A DNA stretch of 64,000 nt from NCBI GenBank assembly GCA_023052935.1, contig CM041297.1, positions 48,775,917 to 48,839,916 of the forward strand. Reading direction: 5' to 3'. The notes beneath the pieces are model-generated. The model was not told the origin of the DNA, searched no databases, and saw only the letters and a list, made by a program, of their open reading frames with translations. Origin of the DNA: Piezodorus guildinii (Eukaryota; Arthropoda; Insecta; Hemiptera; Pentatomidae). A program made the translations under genes and the position numbers. Positions 1 to 11,401 of this stretch are shown here, one piece after another. How positions within the stretch are numbered: the stretch's first letter is position 1; each line of letters starts with the position of its first letter.

Positions 1-22
1 CATTTCCCATCCCACCTCCAGC

Positions 23-2827
23 ATGTCTAGTATCCTAACTACCTGTCACGTTAACGCCCAATCCTTAGCCGCTCACTTCGACGAATTCCTTCAATATTTC
101 ACCCAAAATTTCTACCATATTGTTGCAGTTTCCGAGACATGGTTAAAACCCTACATCCCTTCTTCTTCTGTTTCTCTTCCGGACTATTCCTTTATCCGTC
201 ACGACCGCATCTGCCGTACTGGTGGAGGCGTCGGGCTTTATGTCCACAATAGCCTTAGATTTCGAATCCTTGAATTTTCATCCCGAACTGAGCACCCACA
301 TGTCGAATTCCTATCTATTGAAGTTCTCCTCAAAGAAAATCCTCTCCTATATGTTGTAGCCTACCGCCCTCCTTTGGTACTATTCGAAGAATCCCTTGAA
401 TCAACTCTGTACAAATACGTTCCTCTTTACACTAACATAATAATTTCCGGTGACCTTAATACCAACTTCCTTTCACATTCCAACGACAGACTTTACTTAG
501 AAAATCTCTTCTTCTCCCTCAATCTGTTCATTGTTCCCTTTTCTGCCACCCATCATACCCGACGGACTGACACCTGGTTGGACGTTTACATTATAGATAC
601 AGCAGAGAACCTTCTTTCCTCCTCCCAGTTGCCGGTTCCATTCTTGTCATCCCACGATTTAATCCAAATATTTTACAACATTCAAACTCCAGCAATCCTT
701 CCTAAAACCATAACATTCCGTAACCTTGACACCCTCTCTCGTGAAACCATTCTACCAGATCTTGAGTCCTTGAAATGGGAAGAAATTTACTCCTCCTCTT
801 CCATTGACTCTATGGTAGATATCCTCACCTCAAATCTACTCAGGATACTAGATACCCATGCGCCTCTCAAAACCTGCACCTTTCGCCGCCGTCCTGCTCC
901 ATGGTTGTGTCAAGAAATAAAAGATCTTCAAAAGAGACGTGAGGCTGCCCGAAGACGCTACAGACGCACAAGACTAGAGGATGACTACCAAGCGTACAGG
1001 GTACTCCGTAACTTGACACAATCAAGAGTCAGACAAGCGAAATCCAATTATTTTCACGAAACCCTTTCCTCAGTTCCTGATCCTAAGTCTCAATGGCAAC
1101 TCCTTCGAAAACTCTCCCTCTGTAAATCCACTACCACTTCAGATATTCAAGTATCACCTGATGAATTAAATTCCTACTTTCTATCTGCGTCCTCTTGCAA
1201 TTTGCCATCACTATCTTCCCAGCATCCTTCAGCTCCATCTTTTAACTCCGAAAACTTCTATTTCTCTGACATCTCACCAACTGACATAATAACTTCAGTT
1301 ATGAAATCCCGCACAAACTCCATAGGCTTTGACGGAATCCCAGTTAAACTACTAAAACTATGTCTCCCAGAAATTTTACCAGTGCTCCTTTTCATTTATA
1401 ATTTTTCCCTCCAAAATTCTGTATTCCCCATCTCTTGGAAAAAAGCCATTGTCCATCCCATTAAGAAAAATCCCAATCCTACAACTCCTAAAGACTTCCG
1501 CCCGATCTCCATCTTATCCAATCTTTCTAAACCTCTAGAAAGATTAGTACAATCTCAAATTTCAAAATTCCTCGAAGAATCAAAATCAATCAATCCTCTC
1601 CAATCCGGTTTCCGACCTGGTTTCTCCACTCAATCTGCTCTTGCTAAAATCACCAATGACATACACACTGCAATGGACAACAAACAGCTAACAGTACTAA
1701 TACTCCTTGACTTTTCTAAAGCGTTTGATTCTCTGAACCATTCCATCCTTTACTCCAAACTAAAATCTCTTTCCTTCTCTTACAGCTCTATTCTTTGGCT
1801 CCAGTCATTTCTTTCTGACCGAACCCAAGCAGTCCACATTCCTAACCAACCTTTATCTTCTTTTCTTACCCTTTCCTCAGGGGTGGCCCAGGTTTCAAGT
1901 ATTTCTCCTATCCTATTCAATGCCTTTATAAACGATCTTCCCAATTCAATCCATCACTGCTCCTACCACCTATATGCTGATGACTTTCAGATTTATCTAA
2001 CTTTTCCTCCTACTGAGTTATCAGCAGCGTTTACTAGTATTCAAGAAGACCTGGGCAGGATTTGTCATTGGGCAAATCAGAATGATTTAACTTTAAACGC
2101 TGCGAAAACTCAGGCTATCATTATTGGATCCGATTCCCTCCTCACATCTATTCCTTCTCTTCCTACCCTATTTCTAAATGACCATCCTACCATTTTCAGC
2201 TCCTCTGTGAAAAATTTAGGCATCCATTTTGACCAAACCTTATCCTGGAAACCACATGTGGCCCAAATTTCCCGAAGGTCAATAAGCTCCCTCAAATTAT
2301 TCCATCGTTCCCGTCATGTTCTCCCACAGTCCACCCGTAAGCTCCTTGTATCCTCTTTAATTTTCCCTCAATTTGATTATAGATGTGCGGTATATGGTGG
2401 CCTCTCGATGATGCTAGAGAAGAGGTTGAAGCAGATCATGAACAGTTCTTTAAGATTCGTTTATGGCACGTCGAGGCGGTCTCATGTATCCCATCTTTAT
2501 ACCGAATCAAATTGGCTTTTTCCCCACACCCGTAGGCAATACTTCCTTGGATCTTTTCTATACCAAACTATCAACTCCCAACATCCTTCCTATATCTATA
2601 ATCTCCTGCAGTTCAAACCCTCAATTCATCCACTAGAGACTAGATCCCGTATGTCCAACCTTTATATCCCTTCCCACAGAACAAAAATATATGAATGCTC
2701 CTTTCTGGCCCGTTCTACTAGTCTCTGGAATTCCCTCCCATTAAACATCCGCCATGCTCGATCCCTCTCCACATTCAAACACCTTCTCTTCCAGTACCTT
2801 CTAGCATCCCAAAATGACGCTGCTTGA
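23..2827 (+). CDS. CR1-group LINE ORF2: APE endonuclease + reverse transcriptase, open throughout
   Basis: A 934-residue polyprotein that would nick target DNA and copy the element RNA. Endonuclease landmarks: HVNAQSL (N11), VSETWL (E38), YRPP, GDLNTN (D144, N146), LDVYI and SSHDL (H211-D212). The RT follows: GFDGIPVKLL, FRPIS, LDFSKAFDSLNH (catalytic D563), the motif-B region and YADDF (Y651, catalytic D653-D654). The C-terminus (LWNSLPLNIRH.....STFKHLLFQYL) matches decayed copies at 39.8, 59.6 and 61.3 kb. There is no stop or frameshift. However, the normally invariant PQG of the motif-B loop reads AQV (A622-Q623-V624), so the copy may be catalytically impaired. The ATG at 23 is the first in frame inside the window; the true start could be further left. 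Confidence 0.88.
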   Translation: MSSILTTCHVNAQSLAAHFDEFLQYFTQNFYHIVAVSETWLKPYIPSSSVSLPDYSFIRHDRICRTGGGVGLYVHNSLRFRILEFSSRTEHPHVEFLSIEVLLKENPLLYVVAYRPPLVLFEESLESTLYKYVPLYTNIIISGDLNTNFLSHSNDRLYLENLFFSLNLFIVPFSATHHTRRTDTWLDVYIIDTAENLLSSSQLPVPFLSSHDLIQIFYNIQTPAILPKTITFRNLDTLSRETILPDLESLKWEEIYSSSSIDSMVDILTSNLLRILDTHAPLKTCTFRRRPAPWLCQEIKDLQKRREAARRRYRRTRLEDDYQAYRVLRNLTQSRVRQAKSNYFHETLSSVPDPKSQWQLLRKLSLCKSTTTSDIQVSPDELNSYFLSASSCNLPSLSSQHPSAPSFNSENFYFSDISPTDIITSVMKSRTNSIGFDGIPVKLLKLCLPEILPVLLFIYNFSLQNSVFPISWKKAIVHPIKKNPNPTTPKDFRPISILSNLSKPLERLVQSQISKFLEESKSINPLQSGFRPGFSTQSALAKITNDIHTAMDNKQLTVLILLDFSKAFDSLNHSILYSKLKSLSFSYSSILWLQSFLSDRTQAVHIPNQPLSSFLTLSSGVAQVSSISPILFNAFINDLPNSIHHCSYHLYADDFQIYLTFPPTELSAAFTSIQEDLGRICHWANQNDLTLNAAKTQAIIIGSDSLLTSIPSLPTLFLNDHPTIFSSSVKNLGIHFDQTLSWKPHVAQISRRSISSLKLFHRSRHVLPQSTRKLLVSSLIFPQFDYRCAVYGGLSMMLEKRLKQIMNSSLRFVYGTSRRSHVSHLYTESNWLFPHTRRQYFLGSFLYQTINSQHPSYIYNLLQFKPSIHPLETRSRMSNLYIPSHRTKIYECSFLARSTSLWNSLPLNIRHARSLSTFKHLLFQYLLASQNDAA

Positions 2828-3385
2828 CAATGTTAAATTTTTTAGTAGGATTGTATTCAATATTTTTATTTTTTTCCACAAGTATCGAACTATTTTTTCA
2901 ACTATTTTATCTGGAAGATTTATTTTATTATTATTTTTTTTTTTTTTTACATTTTTTTTTTTATTTTCTTTTTAAATTGTTTATATTGTGATTATTATGC
3001 CTGTTATGTGAAAGAAGACTTCGTTTTGTATCATTGTAGTATATTATTTTTATTTATGTTTAATTGGTTTATTTTTCACTATTTCTTGTCCAGTTTAAGT
3101 TACTTTATTATTTCAAAGCTTATGTTATTCTTAAAATACCAAGTAACAAAATAATGTAAACTTTTATTTTTCTTCTTTTTATTATCCATTCAAACTCATT
3201 TATTTTTCATTTTGTCCAAACAACTATTTTCTGAAGATATTTTTTTATTTTAATTTTTATTCATTTTATTTTTATATTTTACGTATATATTTACCCATAA
3301 TTGTAAACATTAGTTAATTATGTTCATTTTGTCTGTTGGCCAGACATACTGTTTATTGTAAACTGTACAAATATGTTATTCTCAA

Positions 3386-3428
3386 GGGACACAGTCCCAG
3401 AATAAAAATCAATTTCTATTCTATTCTA
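3386..3428 (+). other. CR1 3'-terminal hairpin and microsatellite tail
   Basis: GGGAC (3386-3390), ACA loop, GTCCC (3394-3398), then AGAATAAAAATC and two to three TTCTA units. Equivalent hairpins with different loops and tails occur in the other CR1 copies of this window. Such 3' structures are the expected recognition site for the element's own RT; the function here is inferred. Confidence 0.7.
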
Positions 3429-4195
3429 ATATTTAGGCAATATTCTTATAATTATAAGATTTTCTATAAGCTATCTTATGTAAAAGATAATACCTGGAAA
3501 GTAAGACCATTTACTTTTACAAGGCCATTCCAGTTTAGGAAATATTTTTTTACATAGGTTACCTATTTGTCAGAAGGAACTGGAAAAAAAATAGACACAT
3601 GGACTTATAAATTGTCTCGATTCTGTTCGACATATTCAATAAGCTAAACCCTAGTTTAAACTTTAAGATAATTAATCTTTTTTCTCCAACTAAGTTTAAA
3701 TTTCTGTACAGCCTATAGAACAGGCTTTAAAAACAAAACAGCTCCCTTCTTTACATTAAAGATATAACAACGATTGATATTTAATTTTTTGTAATCCTCA
3801 AACCAGACTAAAACGACAAGAAACTGTTTGTAAATACAGATTACTATTCTCACTTGACAAACAATTCAAACTTGCAATCTACCATAAAAATATTATTTAT
3901 ATTTTCATCATCTTCCCATCAGACCTGTATGGTAATGAGGAATGGAGCTTTCGGGCTCCACTAAGCCATCAAATCCTTTCTATAAAAACATTAAATCATT
4001 ATATATGCTACTTATTTTTTCCCAATAAAATAAACCATAAACACCTACATATACGAGACAGCCCGAAATTCTTCTCTTAATTTCAAACTCTCTGCTCACA
4101 AAAAACAACTTGTTTGTCATATTCCATGTGTCTCCAATAACTCTCCAAGTTGACTGATAAAACGAAAAATAAGCCTCAGGTTGAGCTGATTTAAT
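3429..4195. other. unassigned AT-rich stretch
   Basis: No recognisable coding or repeat signal. Short frames on either strand (3336-3557 plus, 3980-4210 minus) have no family-like motif and look like chance frames in AT-rich DNA. Confidence 0.4.
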
Positions 4196-4742
4196 TTTTT
4201 TTAAAAACATATTTATTTATATTTACAACTGTATTAAATAAAATCAAGTAAAGGTGATGGTAATATATAAAACTGTCATGAAATACATGTAGAGATACTA
4301 GTTAGTGGCAGCACTCTAAAAATATTCTAAACTAGAAGGTCCAGTGGCCATTTTCTTGTCAGACGCCTAGGAGGATAATCAGGGATCGAAGACGAAGCAA
4401 GGATTGAAACTAATGTAGTTTGAATGGAGTTTGTCATGGAAGGAATGGTACCCGTATCGGGCTAAGACAGCAACATATGGAATATTAAGGTTTTTATGAA
4501 TGTTTGTTTGTGACAAAATAAGGAGCATTGAGGGTTTTCCGTAGGATTTTGGATTGTAAGAATTGGATACGAGAGGAATTCGATGGTTTAGTGGAGCCCC
4601 ATACCTCTATGGTCCATATCGGTCTTATGATGGTCATATACATAAATCTTTTGTAATGAAGTTGAAGGTTGGTTGTCCAGTAAGTGTTGAATTATTTGAA
4701 AAAGTCGAGCAGTTTTTGTCGTTTCAGTCATGTATGGGGATT
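4196..4742 (-). pseudogene. Jockey-clade LINE fragment, 3' end
   Basis: Read on the minus strand this aligns with the 3' part of the better preserved Jockey copies at 29.2-30.1 and 32.8-33.5 kb: the C-terminal RT region, the cctaggcgtctgacaagaaaatgg segment matching the Jockey C-terminal coding end, the 3'UTR GTGCTGCC motif and an end TACAGTTGTAAAT followed by A-rich sequence. Stops and frameshifts break every frame. No clear target-site duplication is visible. Confidence 0.7.
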
Positions 4743-5356
4743 TGATTTATTAAAAAATCATTAAAGTGTCACTAATGGGCAGCTTCGGCACTAAAGTTTT
4801 TTCATCATTACAATATTTTAATATCTAAAATAGATTCTATTCGGAAGAAAAATTACAGACGCGAACCGATTTTTTTTCAATTATTTTTATATTTTTTGTT
4901 CATAAATGGTGAGTATTTTACTCTTCTGAATTATAGATTTTTTTTTTAGTTAATCCAATTTATTGCTTTAAAAAAACAATAACTAGCAACAACAAGGTAA
5001 CTCGTAGGTTTGCCACTCTAGGACGCCATCTACAAGATATCTTGAAGCTCCTTTTCAGGCCAATTTTGTTCAGCAAGGACAAAGGTAATAAAATAATGCC
5101 GAAGCATGTAGTTGGATAATCGCACTATCTAATATCTTCCGCAGGAGATCTCTGGTATTTTATAACCATTATTAAATTGGCTTGTGGTAGGGAAATTCTT
5201 GAAAGTAGCGTGGTAGCCACTGTTTTAAACTAAAAGTATAAAACTCGGTCTTATTTCTTCTCTACAGTTTAAATGAATTAATCTAGTTCTTTGTGAGAAA
5301 TCAAGTAAAACTTTGTGGTAAATTTCGATCCTGTGATAAAGTCTTCTCATTGCAAC
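4743..5356. other. unassigned AT-rich stretch
   Basis: Nothing recognised. It contains T-runs and a slightly more GC-rich patch at about 5000-5240 without an open frame of note. Confidence 0.35.
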
Positions 5357-5585
5357 TTTTTTTTTTCGTTTCGATTTCGGGAACATCGAGATGTTCCAAC
5401 CCTATAGGCGCAAAATGAGAGATGGAGAAATCTGGTAAGCGGATCCCCTTCGATGCCGGCTGCAGCCTTTCCTTTTATTTTTACATTTCTATCGACACCA
5501 TGGAGCTAATAAGGAAGCTATTAATAAAGTTGTAGCGTCCTTGGGCTAGGTCGGCTCAGCGCTGTAGCGACCGTTAGCTCGCTCA
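5357..5585 (-). repeat. possible retroposed short element with A-tail
   Basis: A GC-richer block of about 220 bp that on the minus strand ends in GAAACGAAAAAAAAAA, like the GAAAGCGAAAAAA end of SINE-a at 40.55 kb. I see no clear A or B box at its other end, so this may be a truncated SINE, a LINE tail or unrelated sequence. Confidence 0.25.
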
Positions 5586-5757
5586 ATTGTTTCATAATCT
5601 GCAATCTGTCCAAGGGCAGTCACTGTCTCTCCGTTTAAAGGAATTCACAGCCAACTTGCAAGAAGAATGGTTCGGTTCAAGGCGAAGAAAGGATGCGATC
5701 ATATATTTAATTAAAAACAAAAAACTTTTTTTATTTTTAAAGTAAAACTTTTTTTCC

Positions 5758-6234
5758 AGTTCTGATTCGTCACCTTCACCCTTCGACGCAAATCCTGTCC
5801 AACAGTTAATTCCAATTCCATACCGCTTCCTTCCTCGGACACATTCTGGTATCATGGCTTTTTACCAGACGTGGAACCCACATTCAAGACTTAAAAGAAA
5901 AGAATTCTAAATAGATAGACTACTAAATAGAAAATATCATCTTACAGTGACAACAAATTACTAAAATACAAGACAGTACTGAAACCTATATGGACCTACG
6001 AACTTGAACTGTGGGGGACATCTAAATATTCTAACATCAAACGCATCCAATCCTCCCTATCCAAAGTCCTTCGAACAATAGTTAATGCTCCTCATTACGC
6101 CATCCAAATTTTTGAAGTTCCATAAGAACCTTACTCATCATCCTAACCCTCTAGCACAATCCCTATCCAGCTCCCCCATCCCTACAGTCCTCTTCGAAGA
6201 TTGAAACGGCAGTGGCTGCGAGACGTTTTGTAAA
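5758..6234 (+). pseudogene. Jockey-clade LINE fragment, RT C-terminus
   Basis: Translates in pieces as VTFTLRRKSCPTVNSN, then TWNPHSRLKRKEF, LKPIWTYELELWGTSK, LRTIVNAPHYA and ends PLRRLKRQWLRDVL followed by TAA at 6232-6234. These are the standard Jockey blocks after the RT catalytic core, in the same order as the cleaner copy at 32.8 kb. Frameshifts and stops separate the blocks, so it is dead and 5' truncated. Confidence 0.8.
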
Positions 6235-6827
6235 CATTTATACTGGAGTTCTGACACTGGTCAGATCCTCCTCTCATGTACTGTATGTGTTTGGTTATTG
6301 CTCCCTAGCTCAGCCTCCACTGCCTCTATACTCACTCCAGTAACGCGGCTGAGAGAGAGGTGCTGGGATCTCTTGGGTCCTTCTACAAGTGGAGGGAAAG
6401 GCTCGGTCTGGGGTTCCTTTAGCAGATTGTAAATATTGTATATAGTTATAATTGTGTGTATGATGCTAATTTATTTCTCACTTTGTATTTACCTCAATTA
6501 TAGGTTGTAGTATTTATTTATATATATATATATTTCTTTTTTTGTATATATGTTATATTTTATGTAATCAGACTTTATCATAGTGTGTTGTAAACACTGT
6601 ATGAATGTGGTCTCATATCACTATTGCTACTGTTCATTTAGAAACAAATTGTTATATATCTCAATATAAATTTTTTTATAATTTATTATAGCAGCCTAAT
6701 ATAGGCTTTTGTGCGCCTTTCTTTAGCAGGTCAATACAGGCTAATTGCTTTTGCAAATCTTACCAAACTGTCAAGGTGTCGATCAATCCGCAAAGCTTAG
6801 TAAAATTGTAGGATTGGTAAAACCGTT
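6235..6827 (+). other. probable 3'UTR of the preceding Jockey fragment, then unassigned AT-rich DNA
   Basis: About 190 bp of mixed composition directly follows the Jockey stop codon (to about 6430), then AT-rich sequence with a TA run near 6520. It does not resemble the short 3'UTR of the other Jockey copies, so a different subfamily or an adjacent element is possible. Confidence 0.35.
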
Positions 6828-7112
6828 GAGCAGCCCGTGGCTGAGTGGTTAGCGCGCTAGCCACGCTGAAATTGTAAGTTTGAATCCCAGTCCCAGGAGG
6901 ATTTTTTTCAAGCATAGAAATAAATGGGGATTCACTCACAATCTCCCCCGGGTAGGTGGGACCCATCAGCTAATTGATAGCCACCCACAAAAATAAGCGT
7001 AGGGAGTGATGACCCTACCCTATAAAATGCCATCGAGTATCGCGGTGTGGAATATAAACCATACTGCGCGGCCAAGGGCCTCCAAGGCCTGTCGGGCCAA
7101 CCGAAAAAAAAA
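6828..7112 (+). mobile_element. SINE-a, tRNA-derived, full-length-looking copy
   Basis: Begins with a tRNA-like head: A-box GTGGCTGAGTGGTTAGC and B-box AGTTTGAATCCC about 45 bp later, giving an internal pol III promoter. A roughly 200-bp tRNA-unrelated body follows (ccccgggtaggtgggacc, gaccctaccctataaa) and a short A-tail at 7103-7112. Other copies are at 9334 (+) and 40549-40830 (-). No convincing target-site duplication is visible. Confidence 0.8.
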
Positions 7113-7570
7113 GTATCCTAGCTATTTGGTTGTTTCTTTTAGCATATCACAAGATGGCAGTTTCATTTCCCCTTCTTGCCTAATATGCAGGTTGGTGAGC
7201 CAACTAACCCTATATCATGGAGGTGCTTGTTAAACTTACCGTTTCCTTTATATAGTCCTGACACCCGCCTCAGAATTGTCCCATCCATTGAGAGAAAAGA
7301 GTGACATCCCTCTTTACAAGGTCCCTCTACAGAGCGAAAGAGTGATTGAACAGCTTGGAGTAATGCTACCTCAAGTAGAACATGGTTTTTTTGCCGACTT
7401 GATGATAATATTCCCATAGCTTAGGCTTATTCCACAAACAGACTTGAGTAGCAGAATCTTTCCTCGCGAGGCTATCAGCTGTCTCGTTACCTAAAATTCC
7501 TGATTGACCAGTCATTCACTGTACTCGGACCTTGTTCCGTAGGAACAGTGTGTTAAGACTTTATCACTAT
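7113..7570 (-). pseudogene. R1/LOA-like LINE fragment: RNase H tail and C-terminal region
   Basis: On the minus strand: LNTLFLRNKVRV, then GQSGILGNETADSLARKDSA (RNase H HSG and D motifs), then EGPCKEGCHSFLSMDGT, RRVSGLYKGNGKFNKHLHDI and GLVGSPTC. This is the same order as residues near the C-terminus of the full-length element at 17.2-22.9 kb, clearly diverged from it. It is broken by stops and frameshifts, and it abuts the SINE-a tail at 7112 directly. Confidence 0.8.
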
Positions 7571-7880
7571 AAAAACAATAGAACAGGACAAACAGTTGGG
7601 AGCGCAACCTACGGCATTCCAACCTGAAATCCATCCAGAAATAGTGGCTCTTAAAATCTCTATCTAATATCTAACTATTCTAAATATCAAGAGAAATTAA
7701 GGGCCTTTCTAGAATAACCTAGAAACATTATGTAATCAGTTAAGACCAATACCAGAACACTAACTTCATATGAATACTGAAACCGAAGGAAACGCTGACA
7801 AATTTTGAGTATAAACCTTGAACCAGGCGATTTTATTCAAGAAAGAAATAGAATCCTGTGGAACAGAGAAGGAAAAAAAT
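7571..7880. other. unassigned
   Basis: Nothing recognised beyond the fading 5' edge of the LINE fragment to the left. Confidence 0.3.
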
Positions 7881-8006
7881 CTTTACCTCTAGAACCTCTG
7901 AAGAGTCTTGGATTGATTTGTACTGTTCCTAGGCCAACTAGGTGAATTGATCAAGATCAGGTACAGCCGCCGGGTTATTTTCCCAATTTTTTAGTACCCA
8001 CTTCAT
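7881..8006 (-). mobile_element. SINE-b fragment (body and 3' part)
   Basis: Matches the minus-strand body of SINE-b at 50.6 kb: the segments TTGTACTGTTCCTAGGCCAA, CAGCCGCCGGGTTATTTTCC and TAGTACCCACTTCATA appear in the same order. The tRNA-like head is missing. Confidence 0.65.
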
Positions 8007-9333
8007 ATGCGCTCATAAATAACACTATCAGTGCTATATCCACTATACCGCGCCACTCCGAAGAATAAGGCAAACTGAAAAGCAAGACATGGTTAGAAAA
8101 AAAACTTAAAAGTTGTCTAAATCTATAAAGACAAAATTTGAAATAATAATTTCTCTTTTATGGATTTATTCATAGGAATAATATCTTTACATTACTTGAT
8201 CCCAATCTAGAGAACTAATCCCAATGAAGCATGTAATTTCTTTAGATTTCTTAAATGGAGGGAATATATTACAATGATCTATATGTGTTTTGGGTAAGAA
8301 GTTTAACGGTTAAATTATACCTTGACATTATAACAATATTAATAAAAATCTAAATTTAATGTTTTTAGACTGTTTATGTTTATTCACAAATTTAACAACT
8401 TCACAGAGGCTGTGTGTTACCTCTTCACCAAGAAATCTCCCAATCCCATTTACTTCAATTCATCTTGATGTAACTTTACAAAGAATTATCTCATACAATC
8501 GAATCCTGGACCTGAGATCAGAAGAACAGTTACTTAAACACTGAACTACAACCATACCAGATATAATAATAATATTATATGAATAATTCAATGAAATAAA
8601 TTCAGACTAGACAAGAACCAGCATTTATACAAAAACAATAATAGATTTGATATTTTGACGAAAGATCTAGTAAAGGTCTAGTAGATAACATACACCGAAG
8701 ATGATAAACAGAAAATGATAATAATATATGCATATAAATCTACAGATGGTTTAAATTTCTGCACAATGATCAGGCTTTATTTGTGGAAATTCCAAGTAGG
8801 TTGTCCTCACAAGTTCATTGCCAAATCGTAAACATTTTCAGAAAAAAAAATATCAGGGTCACCCGAAGACCATCCTGAAATACTGCCGATTTATGATCAA
8901 GATCTCTGCCAAAAATCCGGTTTCCTCAATCTGGACAAAGCATTAGTGGATCTGACTAAATTGGTATAGTTGTTATTTTTTTAAAAATTTATTATTTTGT
9001 TTACCCATCTACCCAAACAATTAATTGTGACATATAAATTATTATTGACTTGTTTATTAATGTTGGCATTAAATATCTTTGGTCTATGATTGATGCCCTA
9101 TCCAGATTAGATCCATACAATACAATTCTAATAACAATAGTAATAATAATAGTAGGTGCGCAAAGTGCAAATTACCAGTCTACTTGAAATCAATTTAAAA
9201 AAATCATTGATCATCGTTTACCTTTTTCTTGTTTCTTATTCATGGATACATGTTCCTTCTGTTTTCGTCACGTTGTAAAATAAAATTATAAATTAATATA
9301 TTTACCTACTATTCTTATTCCAATTGTCCATGA
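8007..9333. other. unassigned AT-rich stretch
   Basis: No coding or repeat family recognised. A TAATAATAATAG run near 9140-9160 followed by GC-richer sequence could be the 3' tail of a very short RTE-like fragment, but this is weak. Confidence 0.35.
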
Positions 9334-9592
9334 TTGTGTGGCTACCTCACTGGTCTACCAAGCAAAAGCTTTTGTTTTCGAATCCCAGTTTCGGGAGAAT
9401 TTTTCAAGCAGGTAATTAAAGACGATTTACTCACAAGCTCCCTCCGGGTATATAAAACCTGTCAGTCAACTGGTGACTACACACAAAATTAGGCGTTGGG
9501 AGCAATGACCACCCTGCTCAATAAAATATTATTCAGAATCGCCGTGTGAAATCTTAGGAAACCATACGGTCCGTACAAGGATCTCCAAAGCT
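9334..9592 (+). mobile_element. SINE-a, diverged copy
   Basis: Degenerate head (GTGTGGCTACCTCACTGGTC, then TTCGAATCCCAG) followed by the SINE-a body landmarks CTCCCTCCGGGTATATAAAACC, AATGACCACCCTGCTC and a final CCATACGGTCCGTACAAGG. Roughly a quarter of the positions differ from the 6.8-kb copy, so this is an old insertion. Confidence 0.65.
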
Positions 9593-9639
9593 TATTTTGA
9601 AAAGCTAAAAATTTAAGATCAAATATTATCATCGACACA

Positions 9640-10507
<868 letters not shown>

Positions 10508-10999
10508 CTTTTTTTTTTTTTTTTTACATTATATTTTATTGAATTTTACAACTGTTAGATTAATATTTAAAAAACAAATTATAAAGGCGCGTTATACTAT
10601 GTTATGTGTGAAATACCACCTAATATTCATATCCTCTAATATGTAATAAGAGAATATATGAAGTATATCAGTTATTTATTTAGTTTATTGGCTGTTATAA
10701 ACATTTTTTAGCCATGGAGTTAGGTCCATTTGTTGCAAGTAGTTGTTAGTATTAAATGGTAATATCATATACTATACATATATACATACATATGACATAG
10801 ATATAAATACATACATATAAATGATAATAGCATAAATATAAATTCTTAGGTAAATTCCAATTGCTTACTGGGTAATCTTAATAAATGTTGTCACACAAAT
10901 TATGTGGATTTGTAGTATCCTTAAATATATATATAGTTTTTAGCAAAAATAAATACATTATATTTATCATATCCACATCATTAATATTTAAAATGATTT
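10508..10999 (-). other. possible LINE 3' end (poly-A tail on minus strand) and AT-rich UTR-like DNA
   Basis: A T17 run (10509-10525) followed by ATTTTATTGAATTTTACAACTGTTAG resembles the reverse complement of Jockey 3' ends in this window (ATTTACAACTGTA). The rest is AT-rich. If genuine, the relic frame immediately to the right (11000-11329) could belong to the same element. Confidence 0.3.
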
Positions 11000-11329
11000 C
11001 TAAGGATGATTATTTTCTGTTTTAAACGTTGTAATTCGCCAGGTAATATTACCTTTCAATATCGAGTGTAGGACATTGTAATAACAGGTGTTATAAGTTT
11101 TCGATGATAACTTGACACCATCTACACATTCCCCTGTTTTTATATTAAAAGTGGTACTCTTATTATTAAGTTTCAAATTGTCAGTAACTAAATTTCATAG
11201 TTGGCTAAATAGTCTCAGTTTATTTATATTACCATGATAAGTTAAATACTCTTGCGGCTGAGCACAGTTAAAGTTACAAATAGTTCTATAGAGTGGATTG
11301 TATTTAGAGTTGAGATCTCTGTCAATGTT
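11000..11329 (-). pseudogene. unidentified relic reading frame, 110 codons with one internal TGA
   Basis: On the minus strand a single frame is open from 11329 to a TAG at 11000-11002, apart from one TGA about 40 codons in. It reads like protein rather than noise: segments NPLYRTICNFNCAQPQEYL, KSTTFNIKTGECVDGVKLS and KTYNTCYYNVLHSILKG have varied composition and five cysteines. It lacks any ATG-initiated frame above 60 codons and I do not recognise the family. It is flanked by LINE debris on both sides, so it may be the coding end of an unrecognised element or a host or viral relic. Confidence 0.4.
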
Positions 11330-11401
11330 CTATAGAGTAGAGATGATTCTTTACTTTTTCGTTAATTAAATGTTTATTAGTAAGTAAACAATTCGGTTGC
11401 A

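Larger units (their letters stand above)
1..3428 (+). mobile_element. CR1-group non-LTR retrotransposon, 3' portion (5' end lies off the window)
   Basis: The element runs off the left edge, so any ORF1 and the 5'UTR are not visible. What remains is a long endonuclease/RT frame, about 600 bp of T-rich 3'UTR with almost no G, and a 3' end made of a GGGAC-ACA-GTCCC hairpin, AATAAA and a short (TTCTA)n tail. A 3' end built from a hairpin and short tandem repeats rather than poly(A) is known for CR1/L2-group LINEs. The same ending recurs at 16.1, 40.2, 59.4 and 61.5 kb, so this is a multi-copy family. CR1 versus a close relative such as Kiri cannot be decided by eye. Confidence 0.85.

Noticed and set aside
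6828..6900. tRNA gene
   Set aside because: A and B boxes are present, but there is no cloverleaf with a paired acceptor stem and the sequence is followed by a SINE body; the same applies at 34.1, 36.9, 40.8, 42.5, 50.9 and 52.0 kb.
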